Shown here piece by piece: positions 1-12,697 of a DNA stretch of 64,000 bases; within the stretch, counting starts at the first letter, position 1, and each line of letters opens with the position of its first letter. The position numbers and the translations under genes were made by a program. The DNA lies in assembly GCA_963675135.1 (NCBI GenBank), contig OY776121.1:82916875-82980874 (forward strand), written 5' to 3'. A model generated the notes under the pieces. The model was given only the letters and a program-made list of their open reading frames with translations, had not been told where the DNA came from and searched no databases. The DNA is from Galeopsis tetrahit (lineage: Eukaryota > Streptophyta > Magnoliopsida > Lamiales > Lamiaceae).

Positions 1-3000
1 AAGTGGTCCGATCCAATTAGCAGTGAAAGAGAGACCATTGCTAGGGCCAACTCGCGAGGCTCTCAACTATTCGGGTTTGTTTTCGGGAGGCGGTCAACGT
101 CAGCAGACGAAAGGGGGATTCAGGTGAAAAGAGATGCATCAGATGTTAGGACAGAATCTGTGGAGCTTGCTGAATTTACTGCTGATCTCTTCGACTTGAA
201 GTGGTCGACTAATCTTGATTCCCCCAGGACCAAGAGCTCGAAATATAAAATTCCCGCTGATGGTTCGACTTCAGAAAATGGTGTTGGAATGAAATGTGCA
301 ACTTCGGAGTACGTTGTTAAAACAACAACTTCGGTTGAATGTGTTAGAGAAGATATGAATTTGTTAAATCAAGAACCACTCACGTTAGATACAAGTAAAT
401 CAGACGTTCATGTGAATTCCGTCAGTATCATCTCTGAGGTTGCCAAATCTGATCCAGAAAGTTTAGACAAGCAGGATCAATTCACCTTCGTTCATGAGGA
501 AAAGTCGTATGATGCTTCAGACAGCATCGTAACTGAATGCTATTCACAATTAGTCTGTGTTCACCAATCAAATGATACCACTTGTTCACCTAAAGATCAA
601 CAAAACGATTTTGGGCAAAAAGACGAGCAGGAATCCTCTGAAGGGTCTCTTTGTAATAGTAGTTGTAATCCACCATGTACACAATCATCAAGAGTTGCAG
701 AAGAAGGGCATCTCTTTGGTGAAATGGACGAATTGGGTTCGACTGGTGCCAAAAACGAGGAGGTAAGTCACACTGATTCATCGCAAGATGCTAATGGAGT
801 CAATGAGTCTAGTGATGCGAAACCACGCCCCAGTTTTTCATTAGACCAGTCGATTATAAATGACTATTTAAATGACGGGGGAATACAGAGATCAAGATTA
901 TGTTCTGTATCTAGTGATGCTTGTATTATCGAATCTGAAGAGGAAGAACCAAGGCTACTTACTAGAATGGCAAGCTCATTGCCCATTATAGGGCCGTTTA
1001 CTGATGCTCTTGATGCAAGCGAGAATTCAGTTACAGATAAGAAGAGCAAAGAGGAATCCACTAATCCATCCTTTGGTAAGAGAATTATATTGATGAATTT
1101 ACTTTCTTTTAGCTAGTAATATTATGATTTCTATATGTAGTCATCCAATTTTTTATTTTTTAAAGATTTTTATATATGCTGACTTAACTTCTACAGTGAT
1201 AGCTTCTGAGTGTTTTTTTTTTAAAGAACTTGTGTTCTAATTTTGGTCCCAAAAGCGAGGAGAATTTTGATAACGGTGTCGCTTTATGTTACGAGAATGC
1301 CACTTGAGGATTTAATTTGGGGCAAAAATTGGATAGTAGACAAGTTATGAGGCCAAAGTTGGGCATTCGCGTGACAGAGAATGACACCGTTTTTCAAATT
1401 TCCGGCAATTTTGGGCCAAATTTGGAAATTATGGTTATTTCAGTTCTATGTTCATTTTGTTATGTCTCTTTTATATTTGCATGTACATTACAAAAGTCTC
1501 TTCACTACGTGCTATTTGCTATTAGATTCCAATTGACAATTAAGATGACTGTCTAATCAACATTTAAGATGGCTATATAGATTTTCAAATGACAAAAACT
1601 TCTATGAACCTTGTTCACGGAAATTTTATGGTGAACTCAGTATACTGTTTAGCATACGAAGTATCAATATATAAAAAATGTTTGATTTTATATGTCATTC
1701 TTCTCAAATCAATGTCCAGTCGACATTTAAGATGACTATTTAAATTTTCAAATGACAAAAAATTCTATGAACGTGGTTCACAGAAATTTTATGGTGAAGC
1801 CGTATACTGTTTAGCATACGAAGTAATACTGTCTATCATATGGAGTATCATTGTATAGTCATTTTGAGAAGAAACACACGTAAAATCAAACACTTTTTAA
1901 ATAGTAATACTTCAAATGCTGAAAGTTATTACTTTTTAAAGAGAGTTTCACGCTAACTTGGTTTACAGGAGACCTGCTATTTCTATTAACTTGATATTTT
2001 TTCAGGGAGCAGAAGTAATGCACCTTTCCCTTATAAGAGAACAATAAGCAGGAAAGTTTCTAATGTAGGCAATAATGGCAGTGAAAACTCCGATGACTTG
2101 GACATTTTCTACAATGCTAGTGATTCAGAGAGTGGGACAGAAGAGGCCAAAGTAAAGGTAATAAAGCAGAAAGTAAGGACACTTACTCCAACATCCGAAC
2201 AGTTGGCATCCTTAAATTTAAAAGAAGGGAAGAATACGATAGTATTCACCTTCTCAACCTCAATGCTGGGCCAGCAACAGGTTACTTTTTTTCCCGCTTT
2301 TTTAAATAAAAAAAAATCAATCTTTTGTCAATCTATATGCACGTTTTTGTTGTCTATTTGAATAGAAGTTTATGCGTTCAGGTTGATGCTCGGATTTTTC
2401 TTTGGAGATTTGACACTCGAATTGTGATATCTGATGTTGATGGGACAATTACTCGGTAAATATTTCCTGATTTATACGAATACCTTATCATATCAGTGAC
2501 TTATGTCCTATTATGTTCAGTTCTTGGTTAGACACCTTTCTTGAGCTGGATTTCTCTGTCTGTTTTTTTTAATGCAGATGTTTAGCTCTTGTTATTATTA
2601 TCTTCTCTACTAGATTTTGTGTGATTTATGTTGAATCTTTAATCCTTTTTTAGGACATTTATTCTTTGCAATCATCTTGGATTTTGTTGTCCTTTATTGT
2701 ATTTCTTGGTCTGGGGAATCCTTGGAATTTAAATTATTTGATAAAAAAAAGTGAAGGGGGAGTAAGGAGCATTTTAATTCTTGCTCGATCACACTTTAGG
2801 CGGTTTGGTTTCAAGATTTTGGACTTGGGATTTTATTTTGAGGCAATTTCGAGAATTTGTTAGTTGAGAGGTTGGAGATTATTCTTGAATTCTTGATCGA
2901 TCACTTTAGGCGGTTTCTAGATTTTGTAGTATGGATTTTGTATTTTCTAGATTTTATCCGAATACTTATCATTTCAGTGATTTAGGTCCACTCTGTACAC

Positions 3001-5231
3001 GTCTAACTCACACAGCCAAGTAATTATGTCACATGCTTGATGTCATTCTTATCTGCCTTTTTATCAATTATGTCATAAACAATTTTCTTTTAGTAACTGT
3101 GAATGCAATTCTTCCCTATTCGAAGCTTATCGATTGTTCCTGTGATACAGTTCTGATCTTCTAGGGCAGGTCATGCCGTTGGTTGGTATGGATTGGTCGC
3201 AGACGGGTGTCGCACATCTCTTCTCAGCAATCAAGGTCCATTGATATCTCTGTGTTATTATCGTCTAAAATTATTTTAGAATGTTCTTTTTTCCATGATT
3301 CCATGTGTGAATTTATAATATTTTTTCCTAGATGAAGAAAGCTTTGATACTGTGTATGCTTTTATCTAACAGAATGATCTAGAAACTAATATGTGGATCG
3401 ATCTTTCATTCTTTTTGTTCGTCTACCCTCTCCTCAGTGTTCTTCAATTAGCTCGGCATTGTTCATATTATGGTTCTTTAGGCAATTTTTGTTTCCGATT
3501 GTAGAGGTTTTTGAAATCATGATAAATTTGTTTTGGGATTTTAAGTAGCGTGAGATATAACATTATATCAAATCAATGTGTAAGAGTGAATAATGTTGTA
3601 CTATTATTATACTATTATTGCGTGTGATTGTAATGATTGAATGATGTGAGTTATGATTTAAATATATTGAAGTGTAATGAGACATAATTGATTGTACTGG
3701 AAAGTGTGGTCTACGAGTGTTGTAATGGTTGTTTTTTAAAACCGAATTTCAAAATCCCGTAGTAGAACCAGATTCAGTTTTGCAAATCCTAAACACTGCC
3801 TTAGAGTCGACGAAAGCTTTCAAACTGTGTGCTTTTATCTATAAAATGATGTTGGAACTAATGTGTGAATTGATGTTTGGTGCAGGAGAATGGATATCAG
3901 TTAATTTTCTTAAGTGCACGCTCTATTTCTCAGTCCTTCATTACTCGACAATTCCTTTTAAGTATCAGACAGGTAATGCTGTAATAATTAAGTCATCTTT
4001 TATCAGAGTACGTATTGATTTTATTTGTTCTTTCAGGATGGAAAAGCCTTGCCAGAAGGACCTGTCGTCATCTCCCCTGATGGACTCTTTCCTTCTCTAT
4101 TCCGGGAAGGTTATTATCTTCAAGTCCTGTTACTTATTTGCATAAAATTATAAAATATTTTGTGAATCTGTATAACGTATCTTTAATTATGCCTTGGGAG
4201 AGATCATTCTACAGATATTAACTTTTTTACTTTTGCAGTTGTTAGAAGAGCTCCACATGAATTCAAAATTGCTTGCTTGGAGGTTTGTTGTTTTCTGATC
4301 CCCACCCCCCTTCAAAAAGTTTTCATTATATATTCCAGTGTTCATTTTGGTGAATAAATCAAACTTGGTCAAATTTGAGTTAAATTTTCATTAGTTGCAC
4401 GATGGCATTGGTGCATAGAAGTGTGAGCTGTTTCACTAAAAAAACGATAGTTGTGCATCAATTGCATGGTGAGGCGGAAGAGAATCTGATGTTATCGTTG
4501 ATTTAACAGGACATCAAAGCCCTGTTTCCTCCAGACAGCAATCCATTCTATGCTGGGTTTGGAAATAGAGACACCGATGAGGTTAGCTATCTTAAGGTTG
4601 GCATTCCGATGGGGAAGATATTTATCATAAATCCAAAGGTACGCGAGGAATGAGCCTTGTTTCAGATTGTGCGAGGTCTACTTGAAGTTAATTAAGAATG
4701 TTTTCTCAATATCTACAGGGTGAGATTGCTGTAAACCGTCGGGTTGACACCAAATCTTACTTGTGTCTTCACGACCTCGTACATACCATGTTTCCCACTG
4801 TCTCAACTCGTGAGCCGGTTCGTTTCTCCTAATCTTGATGATCTAAATACATCAGTCTCATGCATCATTTACTCAATTTTCAAAAGGAAAAAAAAATAAA
4901 AAAAATTACAAGCCTAAAAGTTCGAAAGTAGTTGCATCTGTTTTCATGGAGTTGTTTAAATTGCAAATCCGGTTTCACTCCATATACAGTATTTAATTTG
5001 GAGTAAGGCTCATGTGGAACGCGTTCACCTGAACTCTAATCTTCAAAGTAATACTACCTATTAGCATATGAATTATCACTAATTGACACTTCATATGCTA
5101 AACGTGATACTGAGTTAGTTCACCATTGTTGAAATGAGTTTTTGTGTTTAACTTGTTAAGTACGGTGGTTTCAGGAAGATTATAATGCTTGGAATTTCTG
5201 GAAGCTTCCACCACCTGACATAAAGCTTTGA
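1..5231 (+). CDS. PAH: Phosphatidate phosphatase PAH (lipin family), 3' part
   Basis: Lipins are Mg-dependent enzymes that dephosphorylate phosphatidic acid to diacylglycerol at the ER; in plants they restrain phospholipid synthesis. The gene enters from outside the window, so the N-LIP domain and start are not visible. I read ten exons: 1-1075, 2006-2280, 2382-2455, 3151-3235, 3886-3972, 4037-4109, 4239-4282, 4510-4638, 4719-4817, 5175-5231. All junctions are GT-AG and the frame is kept throughout (666 codons including TGA). The first exon is a low-complexity, acidic Ser-rich linker, as is usual between the two lipin domains. Exons 2-10 give the C-terminal LNS2 catalytic domain, with the HAD-type DxDxT motif as DVDGTIT at the exon 3/4 junction, then GQVMPLVGMDWSQTGV, HEFKIACLEDI and YAGFGNRDTDEVSY. 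The end is NFWKLPPPDIKL. Family assignment is firm; whether it is the PAH1 or PAH2 orthologue is not settled. Confidence 0.93.
1561..1830 (+). repeat. Imperfect direct duplication in PAH intron
   Basis: Two copies of a unit of about 105 bp lie near 1561-1668 and 1722-1828. Both run from CATTTAAGATG through TTTTCAAATGAC and TTCACxGAAATTTTATGGTGAA to TTTAGCATACGAAGTA. They sit in the large intron 1076-2005. No coding content is seen. Confidence 0.6.
3336..3881 (+). repeat. Direct repeat in PAH intron flanking a MITE-like stretch
   Basis: About 68 bp near 3336-3402 (GAAAGCTTTGATACTGTGT, then GCTTTTATCTA) recur near 3812-3881 (GAAAGCTTTCAAACTGTGT, then GCTTTTATCTA) just before the exon starting at 3886. 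The DNA between them holds the MITE-like sequence listed separately. This looks like a local duplication within the intron, with one copy at the splice-acceptor side. Confidence 0.5.
3500..3800. mobile_element. MITE-like insertion in PAH intron
   Basis: The stretch has TTTGTTTTGGGATTTTAAG on one side and CAAAATCCCGTAGTAGAACC followed by CAAATCCTAAAC on the other. The phrase GTAGAACCAGATT and the following bases recur in the insertion in an LHCA5 intron (near 59357-59531), and the ends resemble the 52648-52975 element. Exact ends and target duplication were not found. Confidence 0.35.
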
Positions 5232-5783
5232 AAATGTTGAAGTGGAAGCAAAGCCTGTAAGACATAATCTTCAAGATTGCAGTTTTAAGGTAACTTCCAT
5301 CTGCTTCTCTCTTTTTATGTCCAGGGCAGCAGACAGACAACTTCATTCTGAAACACGATTTTTATATCGCGTGTAGCCTTGTACCAACTTTACCGTATAG
5401 AAAGCCGATTTTGGATTAGATATTGCAAGAGCAGTTGAATCAGCTGTTACCAACTTTTCTGGATTCGGGGTTTTAGCATAGCAAAAGCGACGACATTTTT
5501 GTCGGATTTTGTAAATCGTAGAACATAAGGCGCATTGCTTTCTTTTTTTTTTTAATATAGAAGTTAAACAATGTGGTGTAAATGTTGAGTAGATGGATTC
5601 ATTAGTTTGATTTGTGATTCTAAGCTATAAATTTCTTCTTCAACTCTGTAGTGAAATTTCAATAATAATTTCATCATTACCAGGTATGAGATAATGGAAA
5701 ATTATTCTTGAACGCCCTCCTTGTGCAACTTATTTCAATAATAATTTCATCATTACCAGGCATGATACTCGTCATCTTTAGTA
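5232..5783 (+). other. PAH 3' UTR and flank with a duplicated 30-bp block
   Basis: This stretch follows the PAH stop codon and probably contains its 3' UTR. The block TTTCAATAATAATTTCATCA plus TTACCAGG occurs near 5657-5685 and again near 5731-5760, the second copy ending just before the Stowaway MITE. No ORF worth calling. Confidence 0.5.
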
Positions 5784-6053
5784 CTCCCTCCATCCATGAA
5801 ATGTAGTCCCATTGGAGTGGGGCCGTGGGGCACATGTTTTAAGAAAAAGGTAGATAAAGTAAATAAAATAAGAGTATTGTAGGGTATTGTGGGGTCCATT
5901 GTGAATAAAGTGATCGTTTGTGAATAAAGTTGATGGCAATTTGAGTAATTAAGTGATGGTTGAAGGGTGATAGTTTTCATAAAGGGTATGAGACTACATT
6001 TTGTGGACAAATAATATAGGGCAAATGAGACTACTTTTCATGGACGGAGGGAG
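5784..6053. mobile_element. Stowaway-like MITE
   Basis: The element starts CTCCCTCCATCCATGAAA and ends in the near-perfect inverse TTTCATGGACGGAGGGAG. It is flanked by TA on both sides (5782-5783, 6054-6055). Length is 270 bp and there is no coding capacity. This is typical of Tc1/mariner-derived Stowaway elements. Confidence 0.85.
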
Positions 6054-7013
6054 TACAATATTTGTGTTACAATAGTGATGCACAATATGTGTTATATGTT
6101 GCTCAATATATTCTACGGAGTACATTTTATTCTTCCACGTCTCTCTACCTCAATTATCTACTATATATTTACCTCAATTATCTACTATATATTTTATACT
6201 ATATTTTTTTGAAAAAAAAAGTTTATAACTGAAGGAAATGATTATCTTTCCATTAATATATTGAACATTAGTACTCCAGTAATTATTTAATTAGGATTTT
6301 CAAGAATCAAACAATATTCCAGACTATTGATAAGATCGAATCCGTCAAAGGAATACAATTATAAGGTATGCCATGGCCCATGATTAATTATTATTTGGTA
6401 ACTGAGGAATATTCTTGACTTTCTTAAAGTAGTTATTCTTTTTTAAAAGGCAAGTAGTTATAGAATCTAGATATTTTGTTTTGAAAGTTTATAAATATTA
6501 AATGCATCATACAGTAATATCTTATTAAGTTTAGTATGCATCTTATGAAGAATAATTTTAAAAAAGTGTAATAATTCCTCCGAATACCTTTACATGAATA
6601 CTTTGTGAATTGAAATACAATTGAGTTGAGCTGGTCGATGCAGCACAACTAAAAAAAAAATATATATCAAAGTTCATGTTTCACCTGAACTCGATTGTAA
6701 TTTTGTTAAAAAGGTGTATGTATCTTATGAATAATAATTAAAAAAAAGGGGTTTGGGTCAATGCACATTTTTTTGACAGAAAAATTCATCCTTTTATTAA
6801 TTGCACACGAGGAAGGTCATTCACAATATATATACGAAAGTTCGACCCAACATGAAAGACTAGAAAAAGACCTAGCACCACTTAAAACCTTACTAATTAG
6901 GCACACATATTTTATATAGATATATGGAGGTACAAAATACAAGCTAGGGTTTTAGTCATTTACTATACAAGACACACAACCTTTGCAGCTTAATATATAC
7001 ACAAATTCACGTA
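6054..7013. other. AT-rich intergenic DNA, no gene seen
   Basis: Very AT-rich sequence between the MITE and the EF-hand cluster, with only short chance ORFs. The part near 6760-7013, with its cluster of short A/T runs, could be the 3' flank of the decayed EF-hand copy at 7014, but that is a guess. Confidence 0.4.
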
Positions 7014-7110
7014 CAGTGCAAACACTAGGAGCTTACTAATTTCTTCGTCGTTGGAGATGTTAATAGAATTAGTTTCGATTGCTTTTAATTGTTTCGATTG
7101 TTTCTATCAT
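7014..7110 (-). pseudogene. Decayed fragment of a two-EF-hand gene
   Basis: Read on the - strand, the DNA resembles the second half of the EF-hand genes at 8335 and 9669: IETNSINISNDEEISKLLVFA aligns with the second loop and following helix of those proteins. At the DNA level GTGCAAACACTA, then GAGCTTACTAATTTCTT is shared with 8371-8402. After LLVFA the reading runs into unrelated codons, and upstream there are stops with no first EF-hand. It is probably a dead fourth member of the cluster. Confidence 0.6.
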
Positions 7111-8334
7111 GAAAAACTTTCTTCTGGAATTAGATTCGGGGTCAAAAAGTTGAAGTTTGAATAATTAATTAACCTCAAGTTTATTCTGGAAAATTGTTTC
7201 GTAGAAGATTAAAATCCCATTTGACACATGTATAAGACAGTATTACACATTTAACAAATATTATTTGTTTTATTATATGACTCATGAGTTTATAAATCTC
7301 TAACTCACCCATAATTTAAAGGAGAATATTACATGTTAATTGATAGATTTTGCTTTTAAAAGAAAAAGGGAATCCTTTTCTGATAGATATGATTTAACTT
7401 TTTTTGGATTATATTAATAATACAAAGGAGGGGACAGAAAAAAAAGTCTTTACATAACCAATTTGAAAAAAGTGAAAATGAAAGTATCCGATCACGGGAT
7501 GAAAAGTAATTAAATTAAAATAGCCTGGATCAAAATATTAAATTTATTGACCTAAAATATTATTTTTACAAATAGTTATGGTCATTTTACTTAGAATTAA
7601 TGTCACTGTGTTACGTGAATTCAAAGTATTAATCCAACCTTTTGTATTCTTGACTGATCTATTCATTCATTCAAACTTCTTAGTACTTGCAAGTCAAATG
7701 ATTCTAAGTATTTAGTACCTTATTTATTATTAGATTAATTGTTTTTCATTAATTTTTGTGGCTTAGATACTTTGAATTATCAATTAATGCATATAATTTA
7801 TTTTGGAGGGGTTGTTCCAATCATTTTCTAATTGTATTGTTTTGAAATTAATTAAGCAACATATTTCCTTTCCAAAAAGAAAAAATGGGAAAACAAGCAA
7901 CTAATTTCCAGATTTTTTTATTTTATGCCACCTAAATATATGTTTGAATATCAAAGAGAAAACAAAAATTAAAAATTAAGGATTGAAGATTTAACTTAAA
8001 TTAAAGTCAAGTTGGTGATATAAATAAATATTTTTAGTGTTTTTAATAATTATACTGATGTAATTAATACCTTTAATTTGTTGTCAAAATTGTAAGACAA
8101 ATTGTATTTAAGTAAATATTATACACAGAGAATATAACAAACGAAAAGAAGAGAGATCGAAGGGCTTATTGTATGTAGAGTTGCATTTATATGGAGTGTA
8201 TATATATATATCACGGGTGCACTCAAGCGCGCACACTCTTTCTTTAAAAATATACACTGCAAGATACGTACACATTAATGACTAGAGAGAGTACTACGTC
8301 TCCCACAAAGTAGCTATATATAATTATCTAATTT
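7111..8334. other. AT-rich intergenic DNA within the EF-hand cluster
   Basis: No ORF of note. The part near 8120-8334 should hold the 3' UTR of the gene at 8335-8631. It contains ACTCAAGCGCGCACACTCT, which resembles GTACGCGCGCACTCTCTC downstream of the neighbouring gene (near 9632-9650). That supports tandem duplication that includes the 3' flank. Confidence 0.45.
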
Positions 8335-8631
8335 TTAAAGGTTCGTTACAATCTTCAAATTAAATTGTTTTTGTGCAAACACTATGAGCTTACTAATTTC
8401 TTTATCATCGATGAATCCATCAGAATCCACGTTGATGCCTTGCAATATATGATTGGCCTTCATCTTACTGAACCTCCCTCCAATCCCACGAATCGCCTCT
8501 CGAATCGCCTTTCGGCTTACTCTTTCGTCTCTTTCGTCGTCAAATTTCTTTAACCATTTCTTGAACTCACCCATAGATACCTCAACCTTTTCTTCTTTAT
8601 CCACCACACGAGGAACAACCTTGATTGCCAT
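8335..8631 (-). CDS. Small EF-hand protein with degenerate first loop
   Basis: 98-residue single-exon ORF. Two helix-loop-helix units are seen. The first begins with FKKWLKKF and has the loop DDERDERVSRKA: loop position 6, normally Gly, is Glu, and position 12, normally Glu, is Ala, so calcium binding there is doubtful. The second loop, NVDSDGFIDDKE, is near canonical with Asn in place of Asp at position 1. No signal peptide or other domain. Size and layout resemble small two-EF-hand calcium sensors (CML/polcalcin-like), but I cannot name an orthologue. It is the middle copy of a tandem cluster on the same strand. Confidence 0.8.
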   Translation of the reverse strand: MAIKVVPRVVDKEEKVEVSMGEFKKWLKKFDDERDERVSRKAIREAIRGIGGRFSKMKANHILQGINVDSDGFIDDKEISKLIVFAQKQFNLKIVTNL

Positions 8632-9668
8632 CTCCTGCTCCTGCCTGCCTGCAGGTTTTAGCTAGTTATAAATTTGTTGAGCTGTGCTTATAAAATTACA
8701 CTACTCATGCATAGCTTCATATACATGTAGTGTCTTGTGAAGTCTAATCATCATGGAATCCGAATCTAATATTAATGACGGAGTCAAAAGTTGCAATATC
8801 ATGAATAATACTTTTATTATTCCAATATCATCAAATAATATTCCCCCTCGCAAATATATTTTTACGTAGTATTATTTAATACTTTCCAAATTTGTGATCA
8901 CATTTTCGTTGCAACTCGCTGAACCACTGAATATTACAAGTTGCACCACTTTGTATATAAGATTTGAAAGTCTTGCAAACAAGAGAGCGCATTTCGCTTC
9001 AACCGCTGACCCTGGCCGGGCCGCTCAAGTCAGGCACGAGGCTTCTTTCATTTATTTTTACGATATAAATTGTATATGTATACATATTTGCATGACCCAT
9101 TAAAAAATCATTTAATTTATTTATTTTATATTTCTTAATTGATTAAAGTATATAACTTTTAAAATTTGTAAATGTTTTTTTTTTTTTAAATTGTAAATGT
9201 AATTTTTAAAATTTTCTAAATTATAATTATAAAAAAAAAATATTTTTTTTAATAGCTGATTATTTGAGAACCGTGGACTTAAAATCTACAAGGATATGTT
9301 TGGGTTGAGAATGCATGTTCATCATCCTCAATTCTAGTTTGCAGTACTTGGAATAGCGGATTATTTTAGAACCGTAAATTAAAAATTTATAAGGACATGT
9401 ATGTATGGATTGACAATGTTCAAAATTCCTATGTCGCTTTGAAGAACGGGATTCCCGTCAAAATTAAGTTTTTTGGTTGGATTAAGAATGAATTTGAAAT
9501 TCACCCCCGATCTGAATGGATTTGAAACCATGATTTACATCAACCCTAAAATCATTATTTTCACCAAAATCGATCATTTTCACATTTTTTTAATTAATAC
9601 ACATACATATATTACAAGACGGGCGCGAACATGTACGCGCGCACTCTCTCTCTCGTACACAAACAAAA
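8632..9668. other. Intergenic DNA between EF-hand genes
   Basis: Promoter side of the 8335-8631 gene and 3' flank of the 9669-9947 gene. A short GC-rich island at about 8995-9045 (CCTGGCCGGGCCGCTCAAGT) stands out from its AT-rich surroundings; I could not assign it. Two short related blocks near 9256 and 9358 (TTTxAGAACCGT) look like a small direct repeat. Confidence 0.4.
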
Positions 9669-9947
9669 TCAAAAGGCGACAATCTTTAGGCCAAATTGTT
9701 TTTGTGCCAGTATCACTAGCTTACTCATTTCACTATCATCTATGGATCCATTGGAATTGGTGTCGATTGACTTGAGAATACGATTGGCCTTCCACTTGCA
9801 GAACCTTCCTCCGGTGGCGCGGATGGCTTTTCCAAGCTCGTCCGCGCTTATCCGGCCGTCTCTATTCTCGTCGAATTTCTTCAACCATTTCTTGAACTCC
9901 TCCATGGATACTTCAACTTTATCATCACTAGCAACTTTAAAGGCCAT
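9669..9947 (-). CDS. Small two-EF-hand calcium-binding protein
   Basis: 92-residue single-exon ORF that starts MAFKVASDDKVEVSMEEF. Both loops fit the EF-hand pattern. Loop 1 is DENRDGRISADE, with acidic or amide residues at positions 1, 3 and 5, Gly6, Ile8 and Glu12. Loop 2 is DTNSNGSIDDSE. The shared block EEFKKWLKKFD before loop 1 and the tail LAQKQFGLKI tie it to the genes at 8335 and 12698. It is likely a small soluble calcium sensor or buffer; targets cannot be read from the sequence. A TATA-like site lies about 60 bp upstream. Confidence 0.85.
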   Translation of the reverse strand: MAFKVASDDKVEVSMEEFKKWLKKFDENRDGRISADELGKAIRATGGRFCKWKANRILKSIDTNSNGSIDDSEMSKLVILAQKQFGLKIVAF

Positions 9948-10006
9948 ATGTTAATGATGTGTCTTCTTAATTTGAGTATGCCAAAAATATCCTCTACATG
10001 CCCTCA

Positions 10007-10013
10007 TTTTATA
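10007..10013 (-). promoter_or_regulatory. TATA-like box of EF-hand gene
   Basis: CTATAAAATG on the - strand, 60-66 bp upstream of the ATG at 9947. Position and sequence suit a core promoter with a short leader. Prediction only. Confidence 0.4.
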
Positions 10014-12697
10014 GTGTAAAATTGGGATCTACAAGAAGCAAGCGTGTAGCTAGCGGAACTTCAATCACATGTTGCCAAACTTTTTCGTGGAAACAGAATC
10101 AAATAAAGGAGTACTGAAGAAACGTGTTATACGCAAAAGTATTGTTTTCAATTACTAGTGGTACACAAGTTGTATTATTGTTCTACTTTAGTATTTTTAG
10201 ATTTTTCTACGACCTTGGGTAACGATTTTTTCTAGCTTTAAAAAAAAAACTACGATGGGTAACGATTGAAGGTCAATACGTTTTCATTTGGTAAATGTAG
10301 ATTATTAAAAAAAATCGCACATTTAAGCCTTTAAAAAATAAAATTTCTCATATTTAGGCCCGTAACTGTGGGTGCATGTGTTAGGGCCAATTTGGCCTAC
10401 ATATGTGAAAACATAATTTAATGGTCTAAAATTTTCAAATCGGAAACATGTTGATAATTTGGAAGTGATTTAATATACTTCAGAAATGTTATCAAGTGAA
10501 AATGGATTTGGCAAATATATATGCGCGCCTAGTGGTCTGATCTCCCATATTTATAGGGAAGACAATGCAGACTTACTTACAAGGGAGTGGCAAGATTTTA
10601 CTTGGTAGGACGTATCACTGAATTTTCTTTTACCGTTTCTTGATTGGGACTTGCATTCTGTGTTGTAACGCTTTTAATTAATTGTTTGATTTCGTTTTCC
10701 TCTTTCAAAGAGTTCCATTTTCTTAAATGGAGCCTCGAGGTAATTTTATTCTTAAGAATAGGTTTTTTTAATGAAGCTCCAACCTTTTATACTAGCTTGT
10801 AGTCTTATTGCATTAATAATATTTTTTTAATAATAATGATCTATTTGTCAATTGCTACCAGCCACAAATTTTAGATTAGACGGCCCGATTTAAATTAATA
10901 TCTCATTCATTAATTTAAATTTAACAATCTTTGTTATGTTTCGAAAAAAATTAATTGTTCCGACTCATAATAGGTGAAATAGTGTTAAAATTTAACGTGC
11001 AATCCCGCTAGGATATTAGTCATTATTAGACAAATATATAACTTAAAATATATTCCCTCCGTCCCGTAATGACTTGCATACGTTGACAAGTTCACTTTTT
11101 AAGAAATGTGAATTTAGTGAGATGTGGGGTCTAATAAATGAAGAGTATTTTCAGTGATTTATTGAGGTGTTAAAAATAATTTAGTGAGATGTAGATTAAA
11201 ATAAGTGATATTTTAAAAATAAAATGATATAGTGAGAATTAGATTATTTACATGTTCGAGTGTACAAATAAATATTGAAACGTCTTAAATAAAGAAAATA
11301 TACAAATAATTATAAAACAAAAGAAATATACATAAAAAAAAAAATTGGTGGCATTTCCCCCGCGGGCCCTATGTGGCTCCGTCCTTGATTGCTACCCGGG
11401 CCTATTATCCTACCCTGCCTGAATTAATCAGTATTTTCGTTTTGCAACCATTTTCCGGTTGGAATCCGATTCTGTCTCGAACATTAATGAATTAACAGTG
11501 ACAGAAGGGTCCACCACGAAAGTAATTCAATAATTCCATACTCACAAGTGTTGACACTAGAAATTACACACATATTCAAATAAACAGAATTTTGCATTTT
11601 TTTATTCTCTCTCTTCTTTCTCTTTCTCTATCTCTATCGATCTCTTTCTCTTCATCTAATTTTTTTTTTTTTTTTGTTCTCCTTCTCTCCTTCAATCAAC
11701 TTGCTTTATCAATTACTCCATTAAATTTTACAGTAATTGAGTGAGGGAAGTATATTATAATTAATTTATCACCTTTCTATAATTTTAAATTTTAATATAC
11801 TATAAATTTGATCTCATTGGTTTTTTACTATTTGTCTTTTCATTTAATTTATACTAGTGTAAAATCTGTGTAATAAGGATAAATGAATTTTTTAGTATAT
11901 TATTGTTTTAATTAAAATTCAATATATTTTTTTAAATAGTCACACGATCAACCTGGAATTTGAGGGATGTGTGCGACATAATTTATAAAAGTCATCGCTA
12001 AATCTCTAGTTAATTACATAATTTGAAGAATGTGTGCTATATATTATATATATAGTGAGAGTTTTCATAATTATGTTGCTAATAATTAGCTAGGAGCAAT
12101 TAGCCGAGGGCCTTTTTGGTCCTCGCTAAATCCCTGGATTTTTCCGTCGCGTCAAATCGACTGTTTTTTTAATTTGTAGTGTATGTCCAATGCTTAAATT
12201 TCCTCTCACGTACAGTACGTGATTTGGTCTATCATTCAAATTTCAAACTCAATTAATTAAGATAATTAAGTATTAATTGTATTCTTTTATTTTTGGAATT
12301 TGAACAAATTATAGCTAGACTCAGATATATATATATATATAAGGGGAATTAATGAGTACATGCAGTACCAATTAAAAATAAGATTGTATTAGGGAATTAA
12401 GTGCAAATATCAGGAATGCCTTAATTCAAATTAAGTTAAAATGAGATAAAAAATCTTAGGCCAAAAATAAAAATAAAAAACAACTGAAATATGTACTCAA
12501 CGGTGTACATATATACTATACCTTTCTTTCTAAGAACCATGCATCCACATTCCACACTGATCAACTAGTGAGAATTGATTTTTTTACTAACAACATACAC
12601 ACACACATACATAAGTACGTAATTTCTTGAAATACACGGTTCAAGCTAGGGACATGTATATTAAATTCAATTACTTGAAGTTGAAAATATTAATTAG
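10014..12697. other. Intergenic DNA with one MITE-like terminus
   Basis: No gene seen. ATTCCCTCCGTCCCGTAATG near 11051 is a Stowaway-type terminus, but I found no matching inverted end, so it may be a broken element. A pyrimidine-rich run (TCT/CTT) fills about 11600-11695, and (TA)-rich runs occur near 12335. The remainder is AT-rich and unassigned. Confidence 0.4.

Noticed and set aside
8995..9045. Short GC-rich island between EF-hand genes as a possible RNA gene
   Set aside because: Does not fold into a tRNA or other RNA I recognise, and has no flanking signals.
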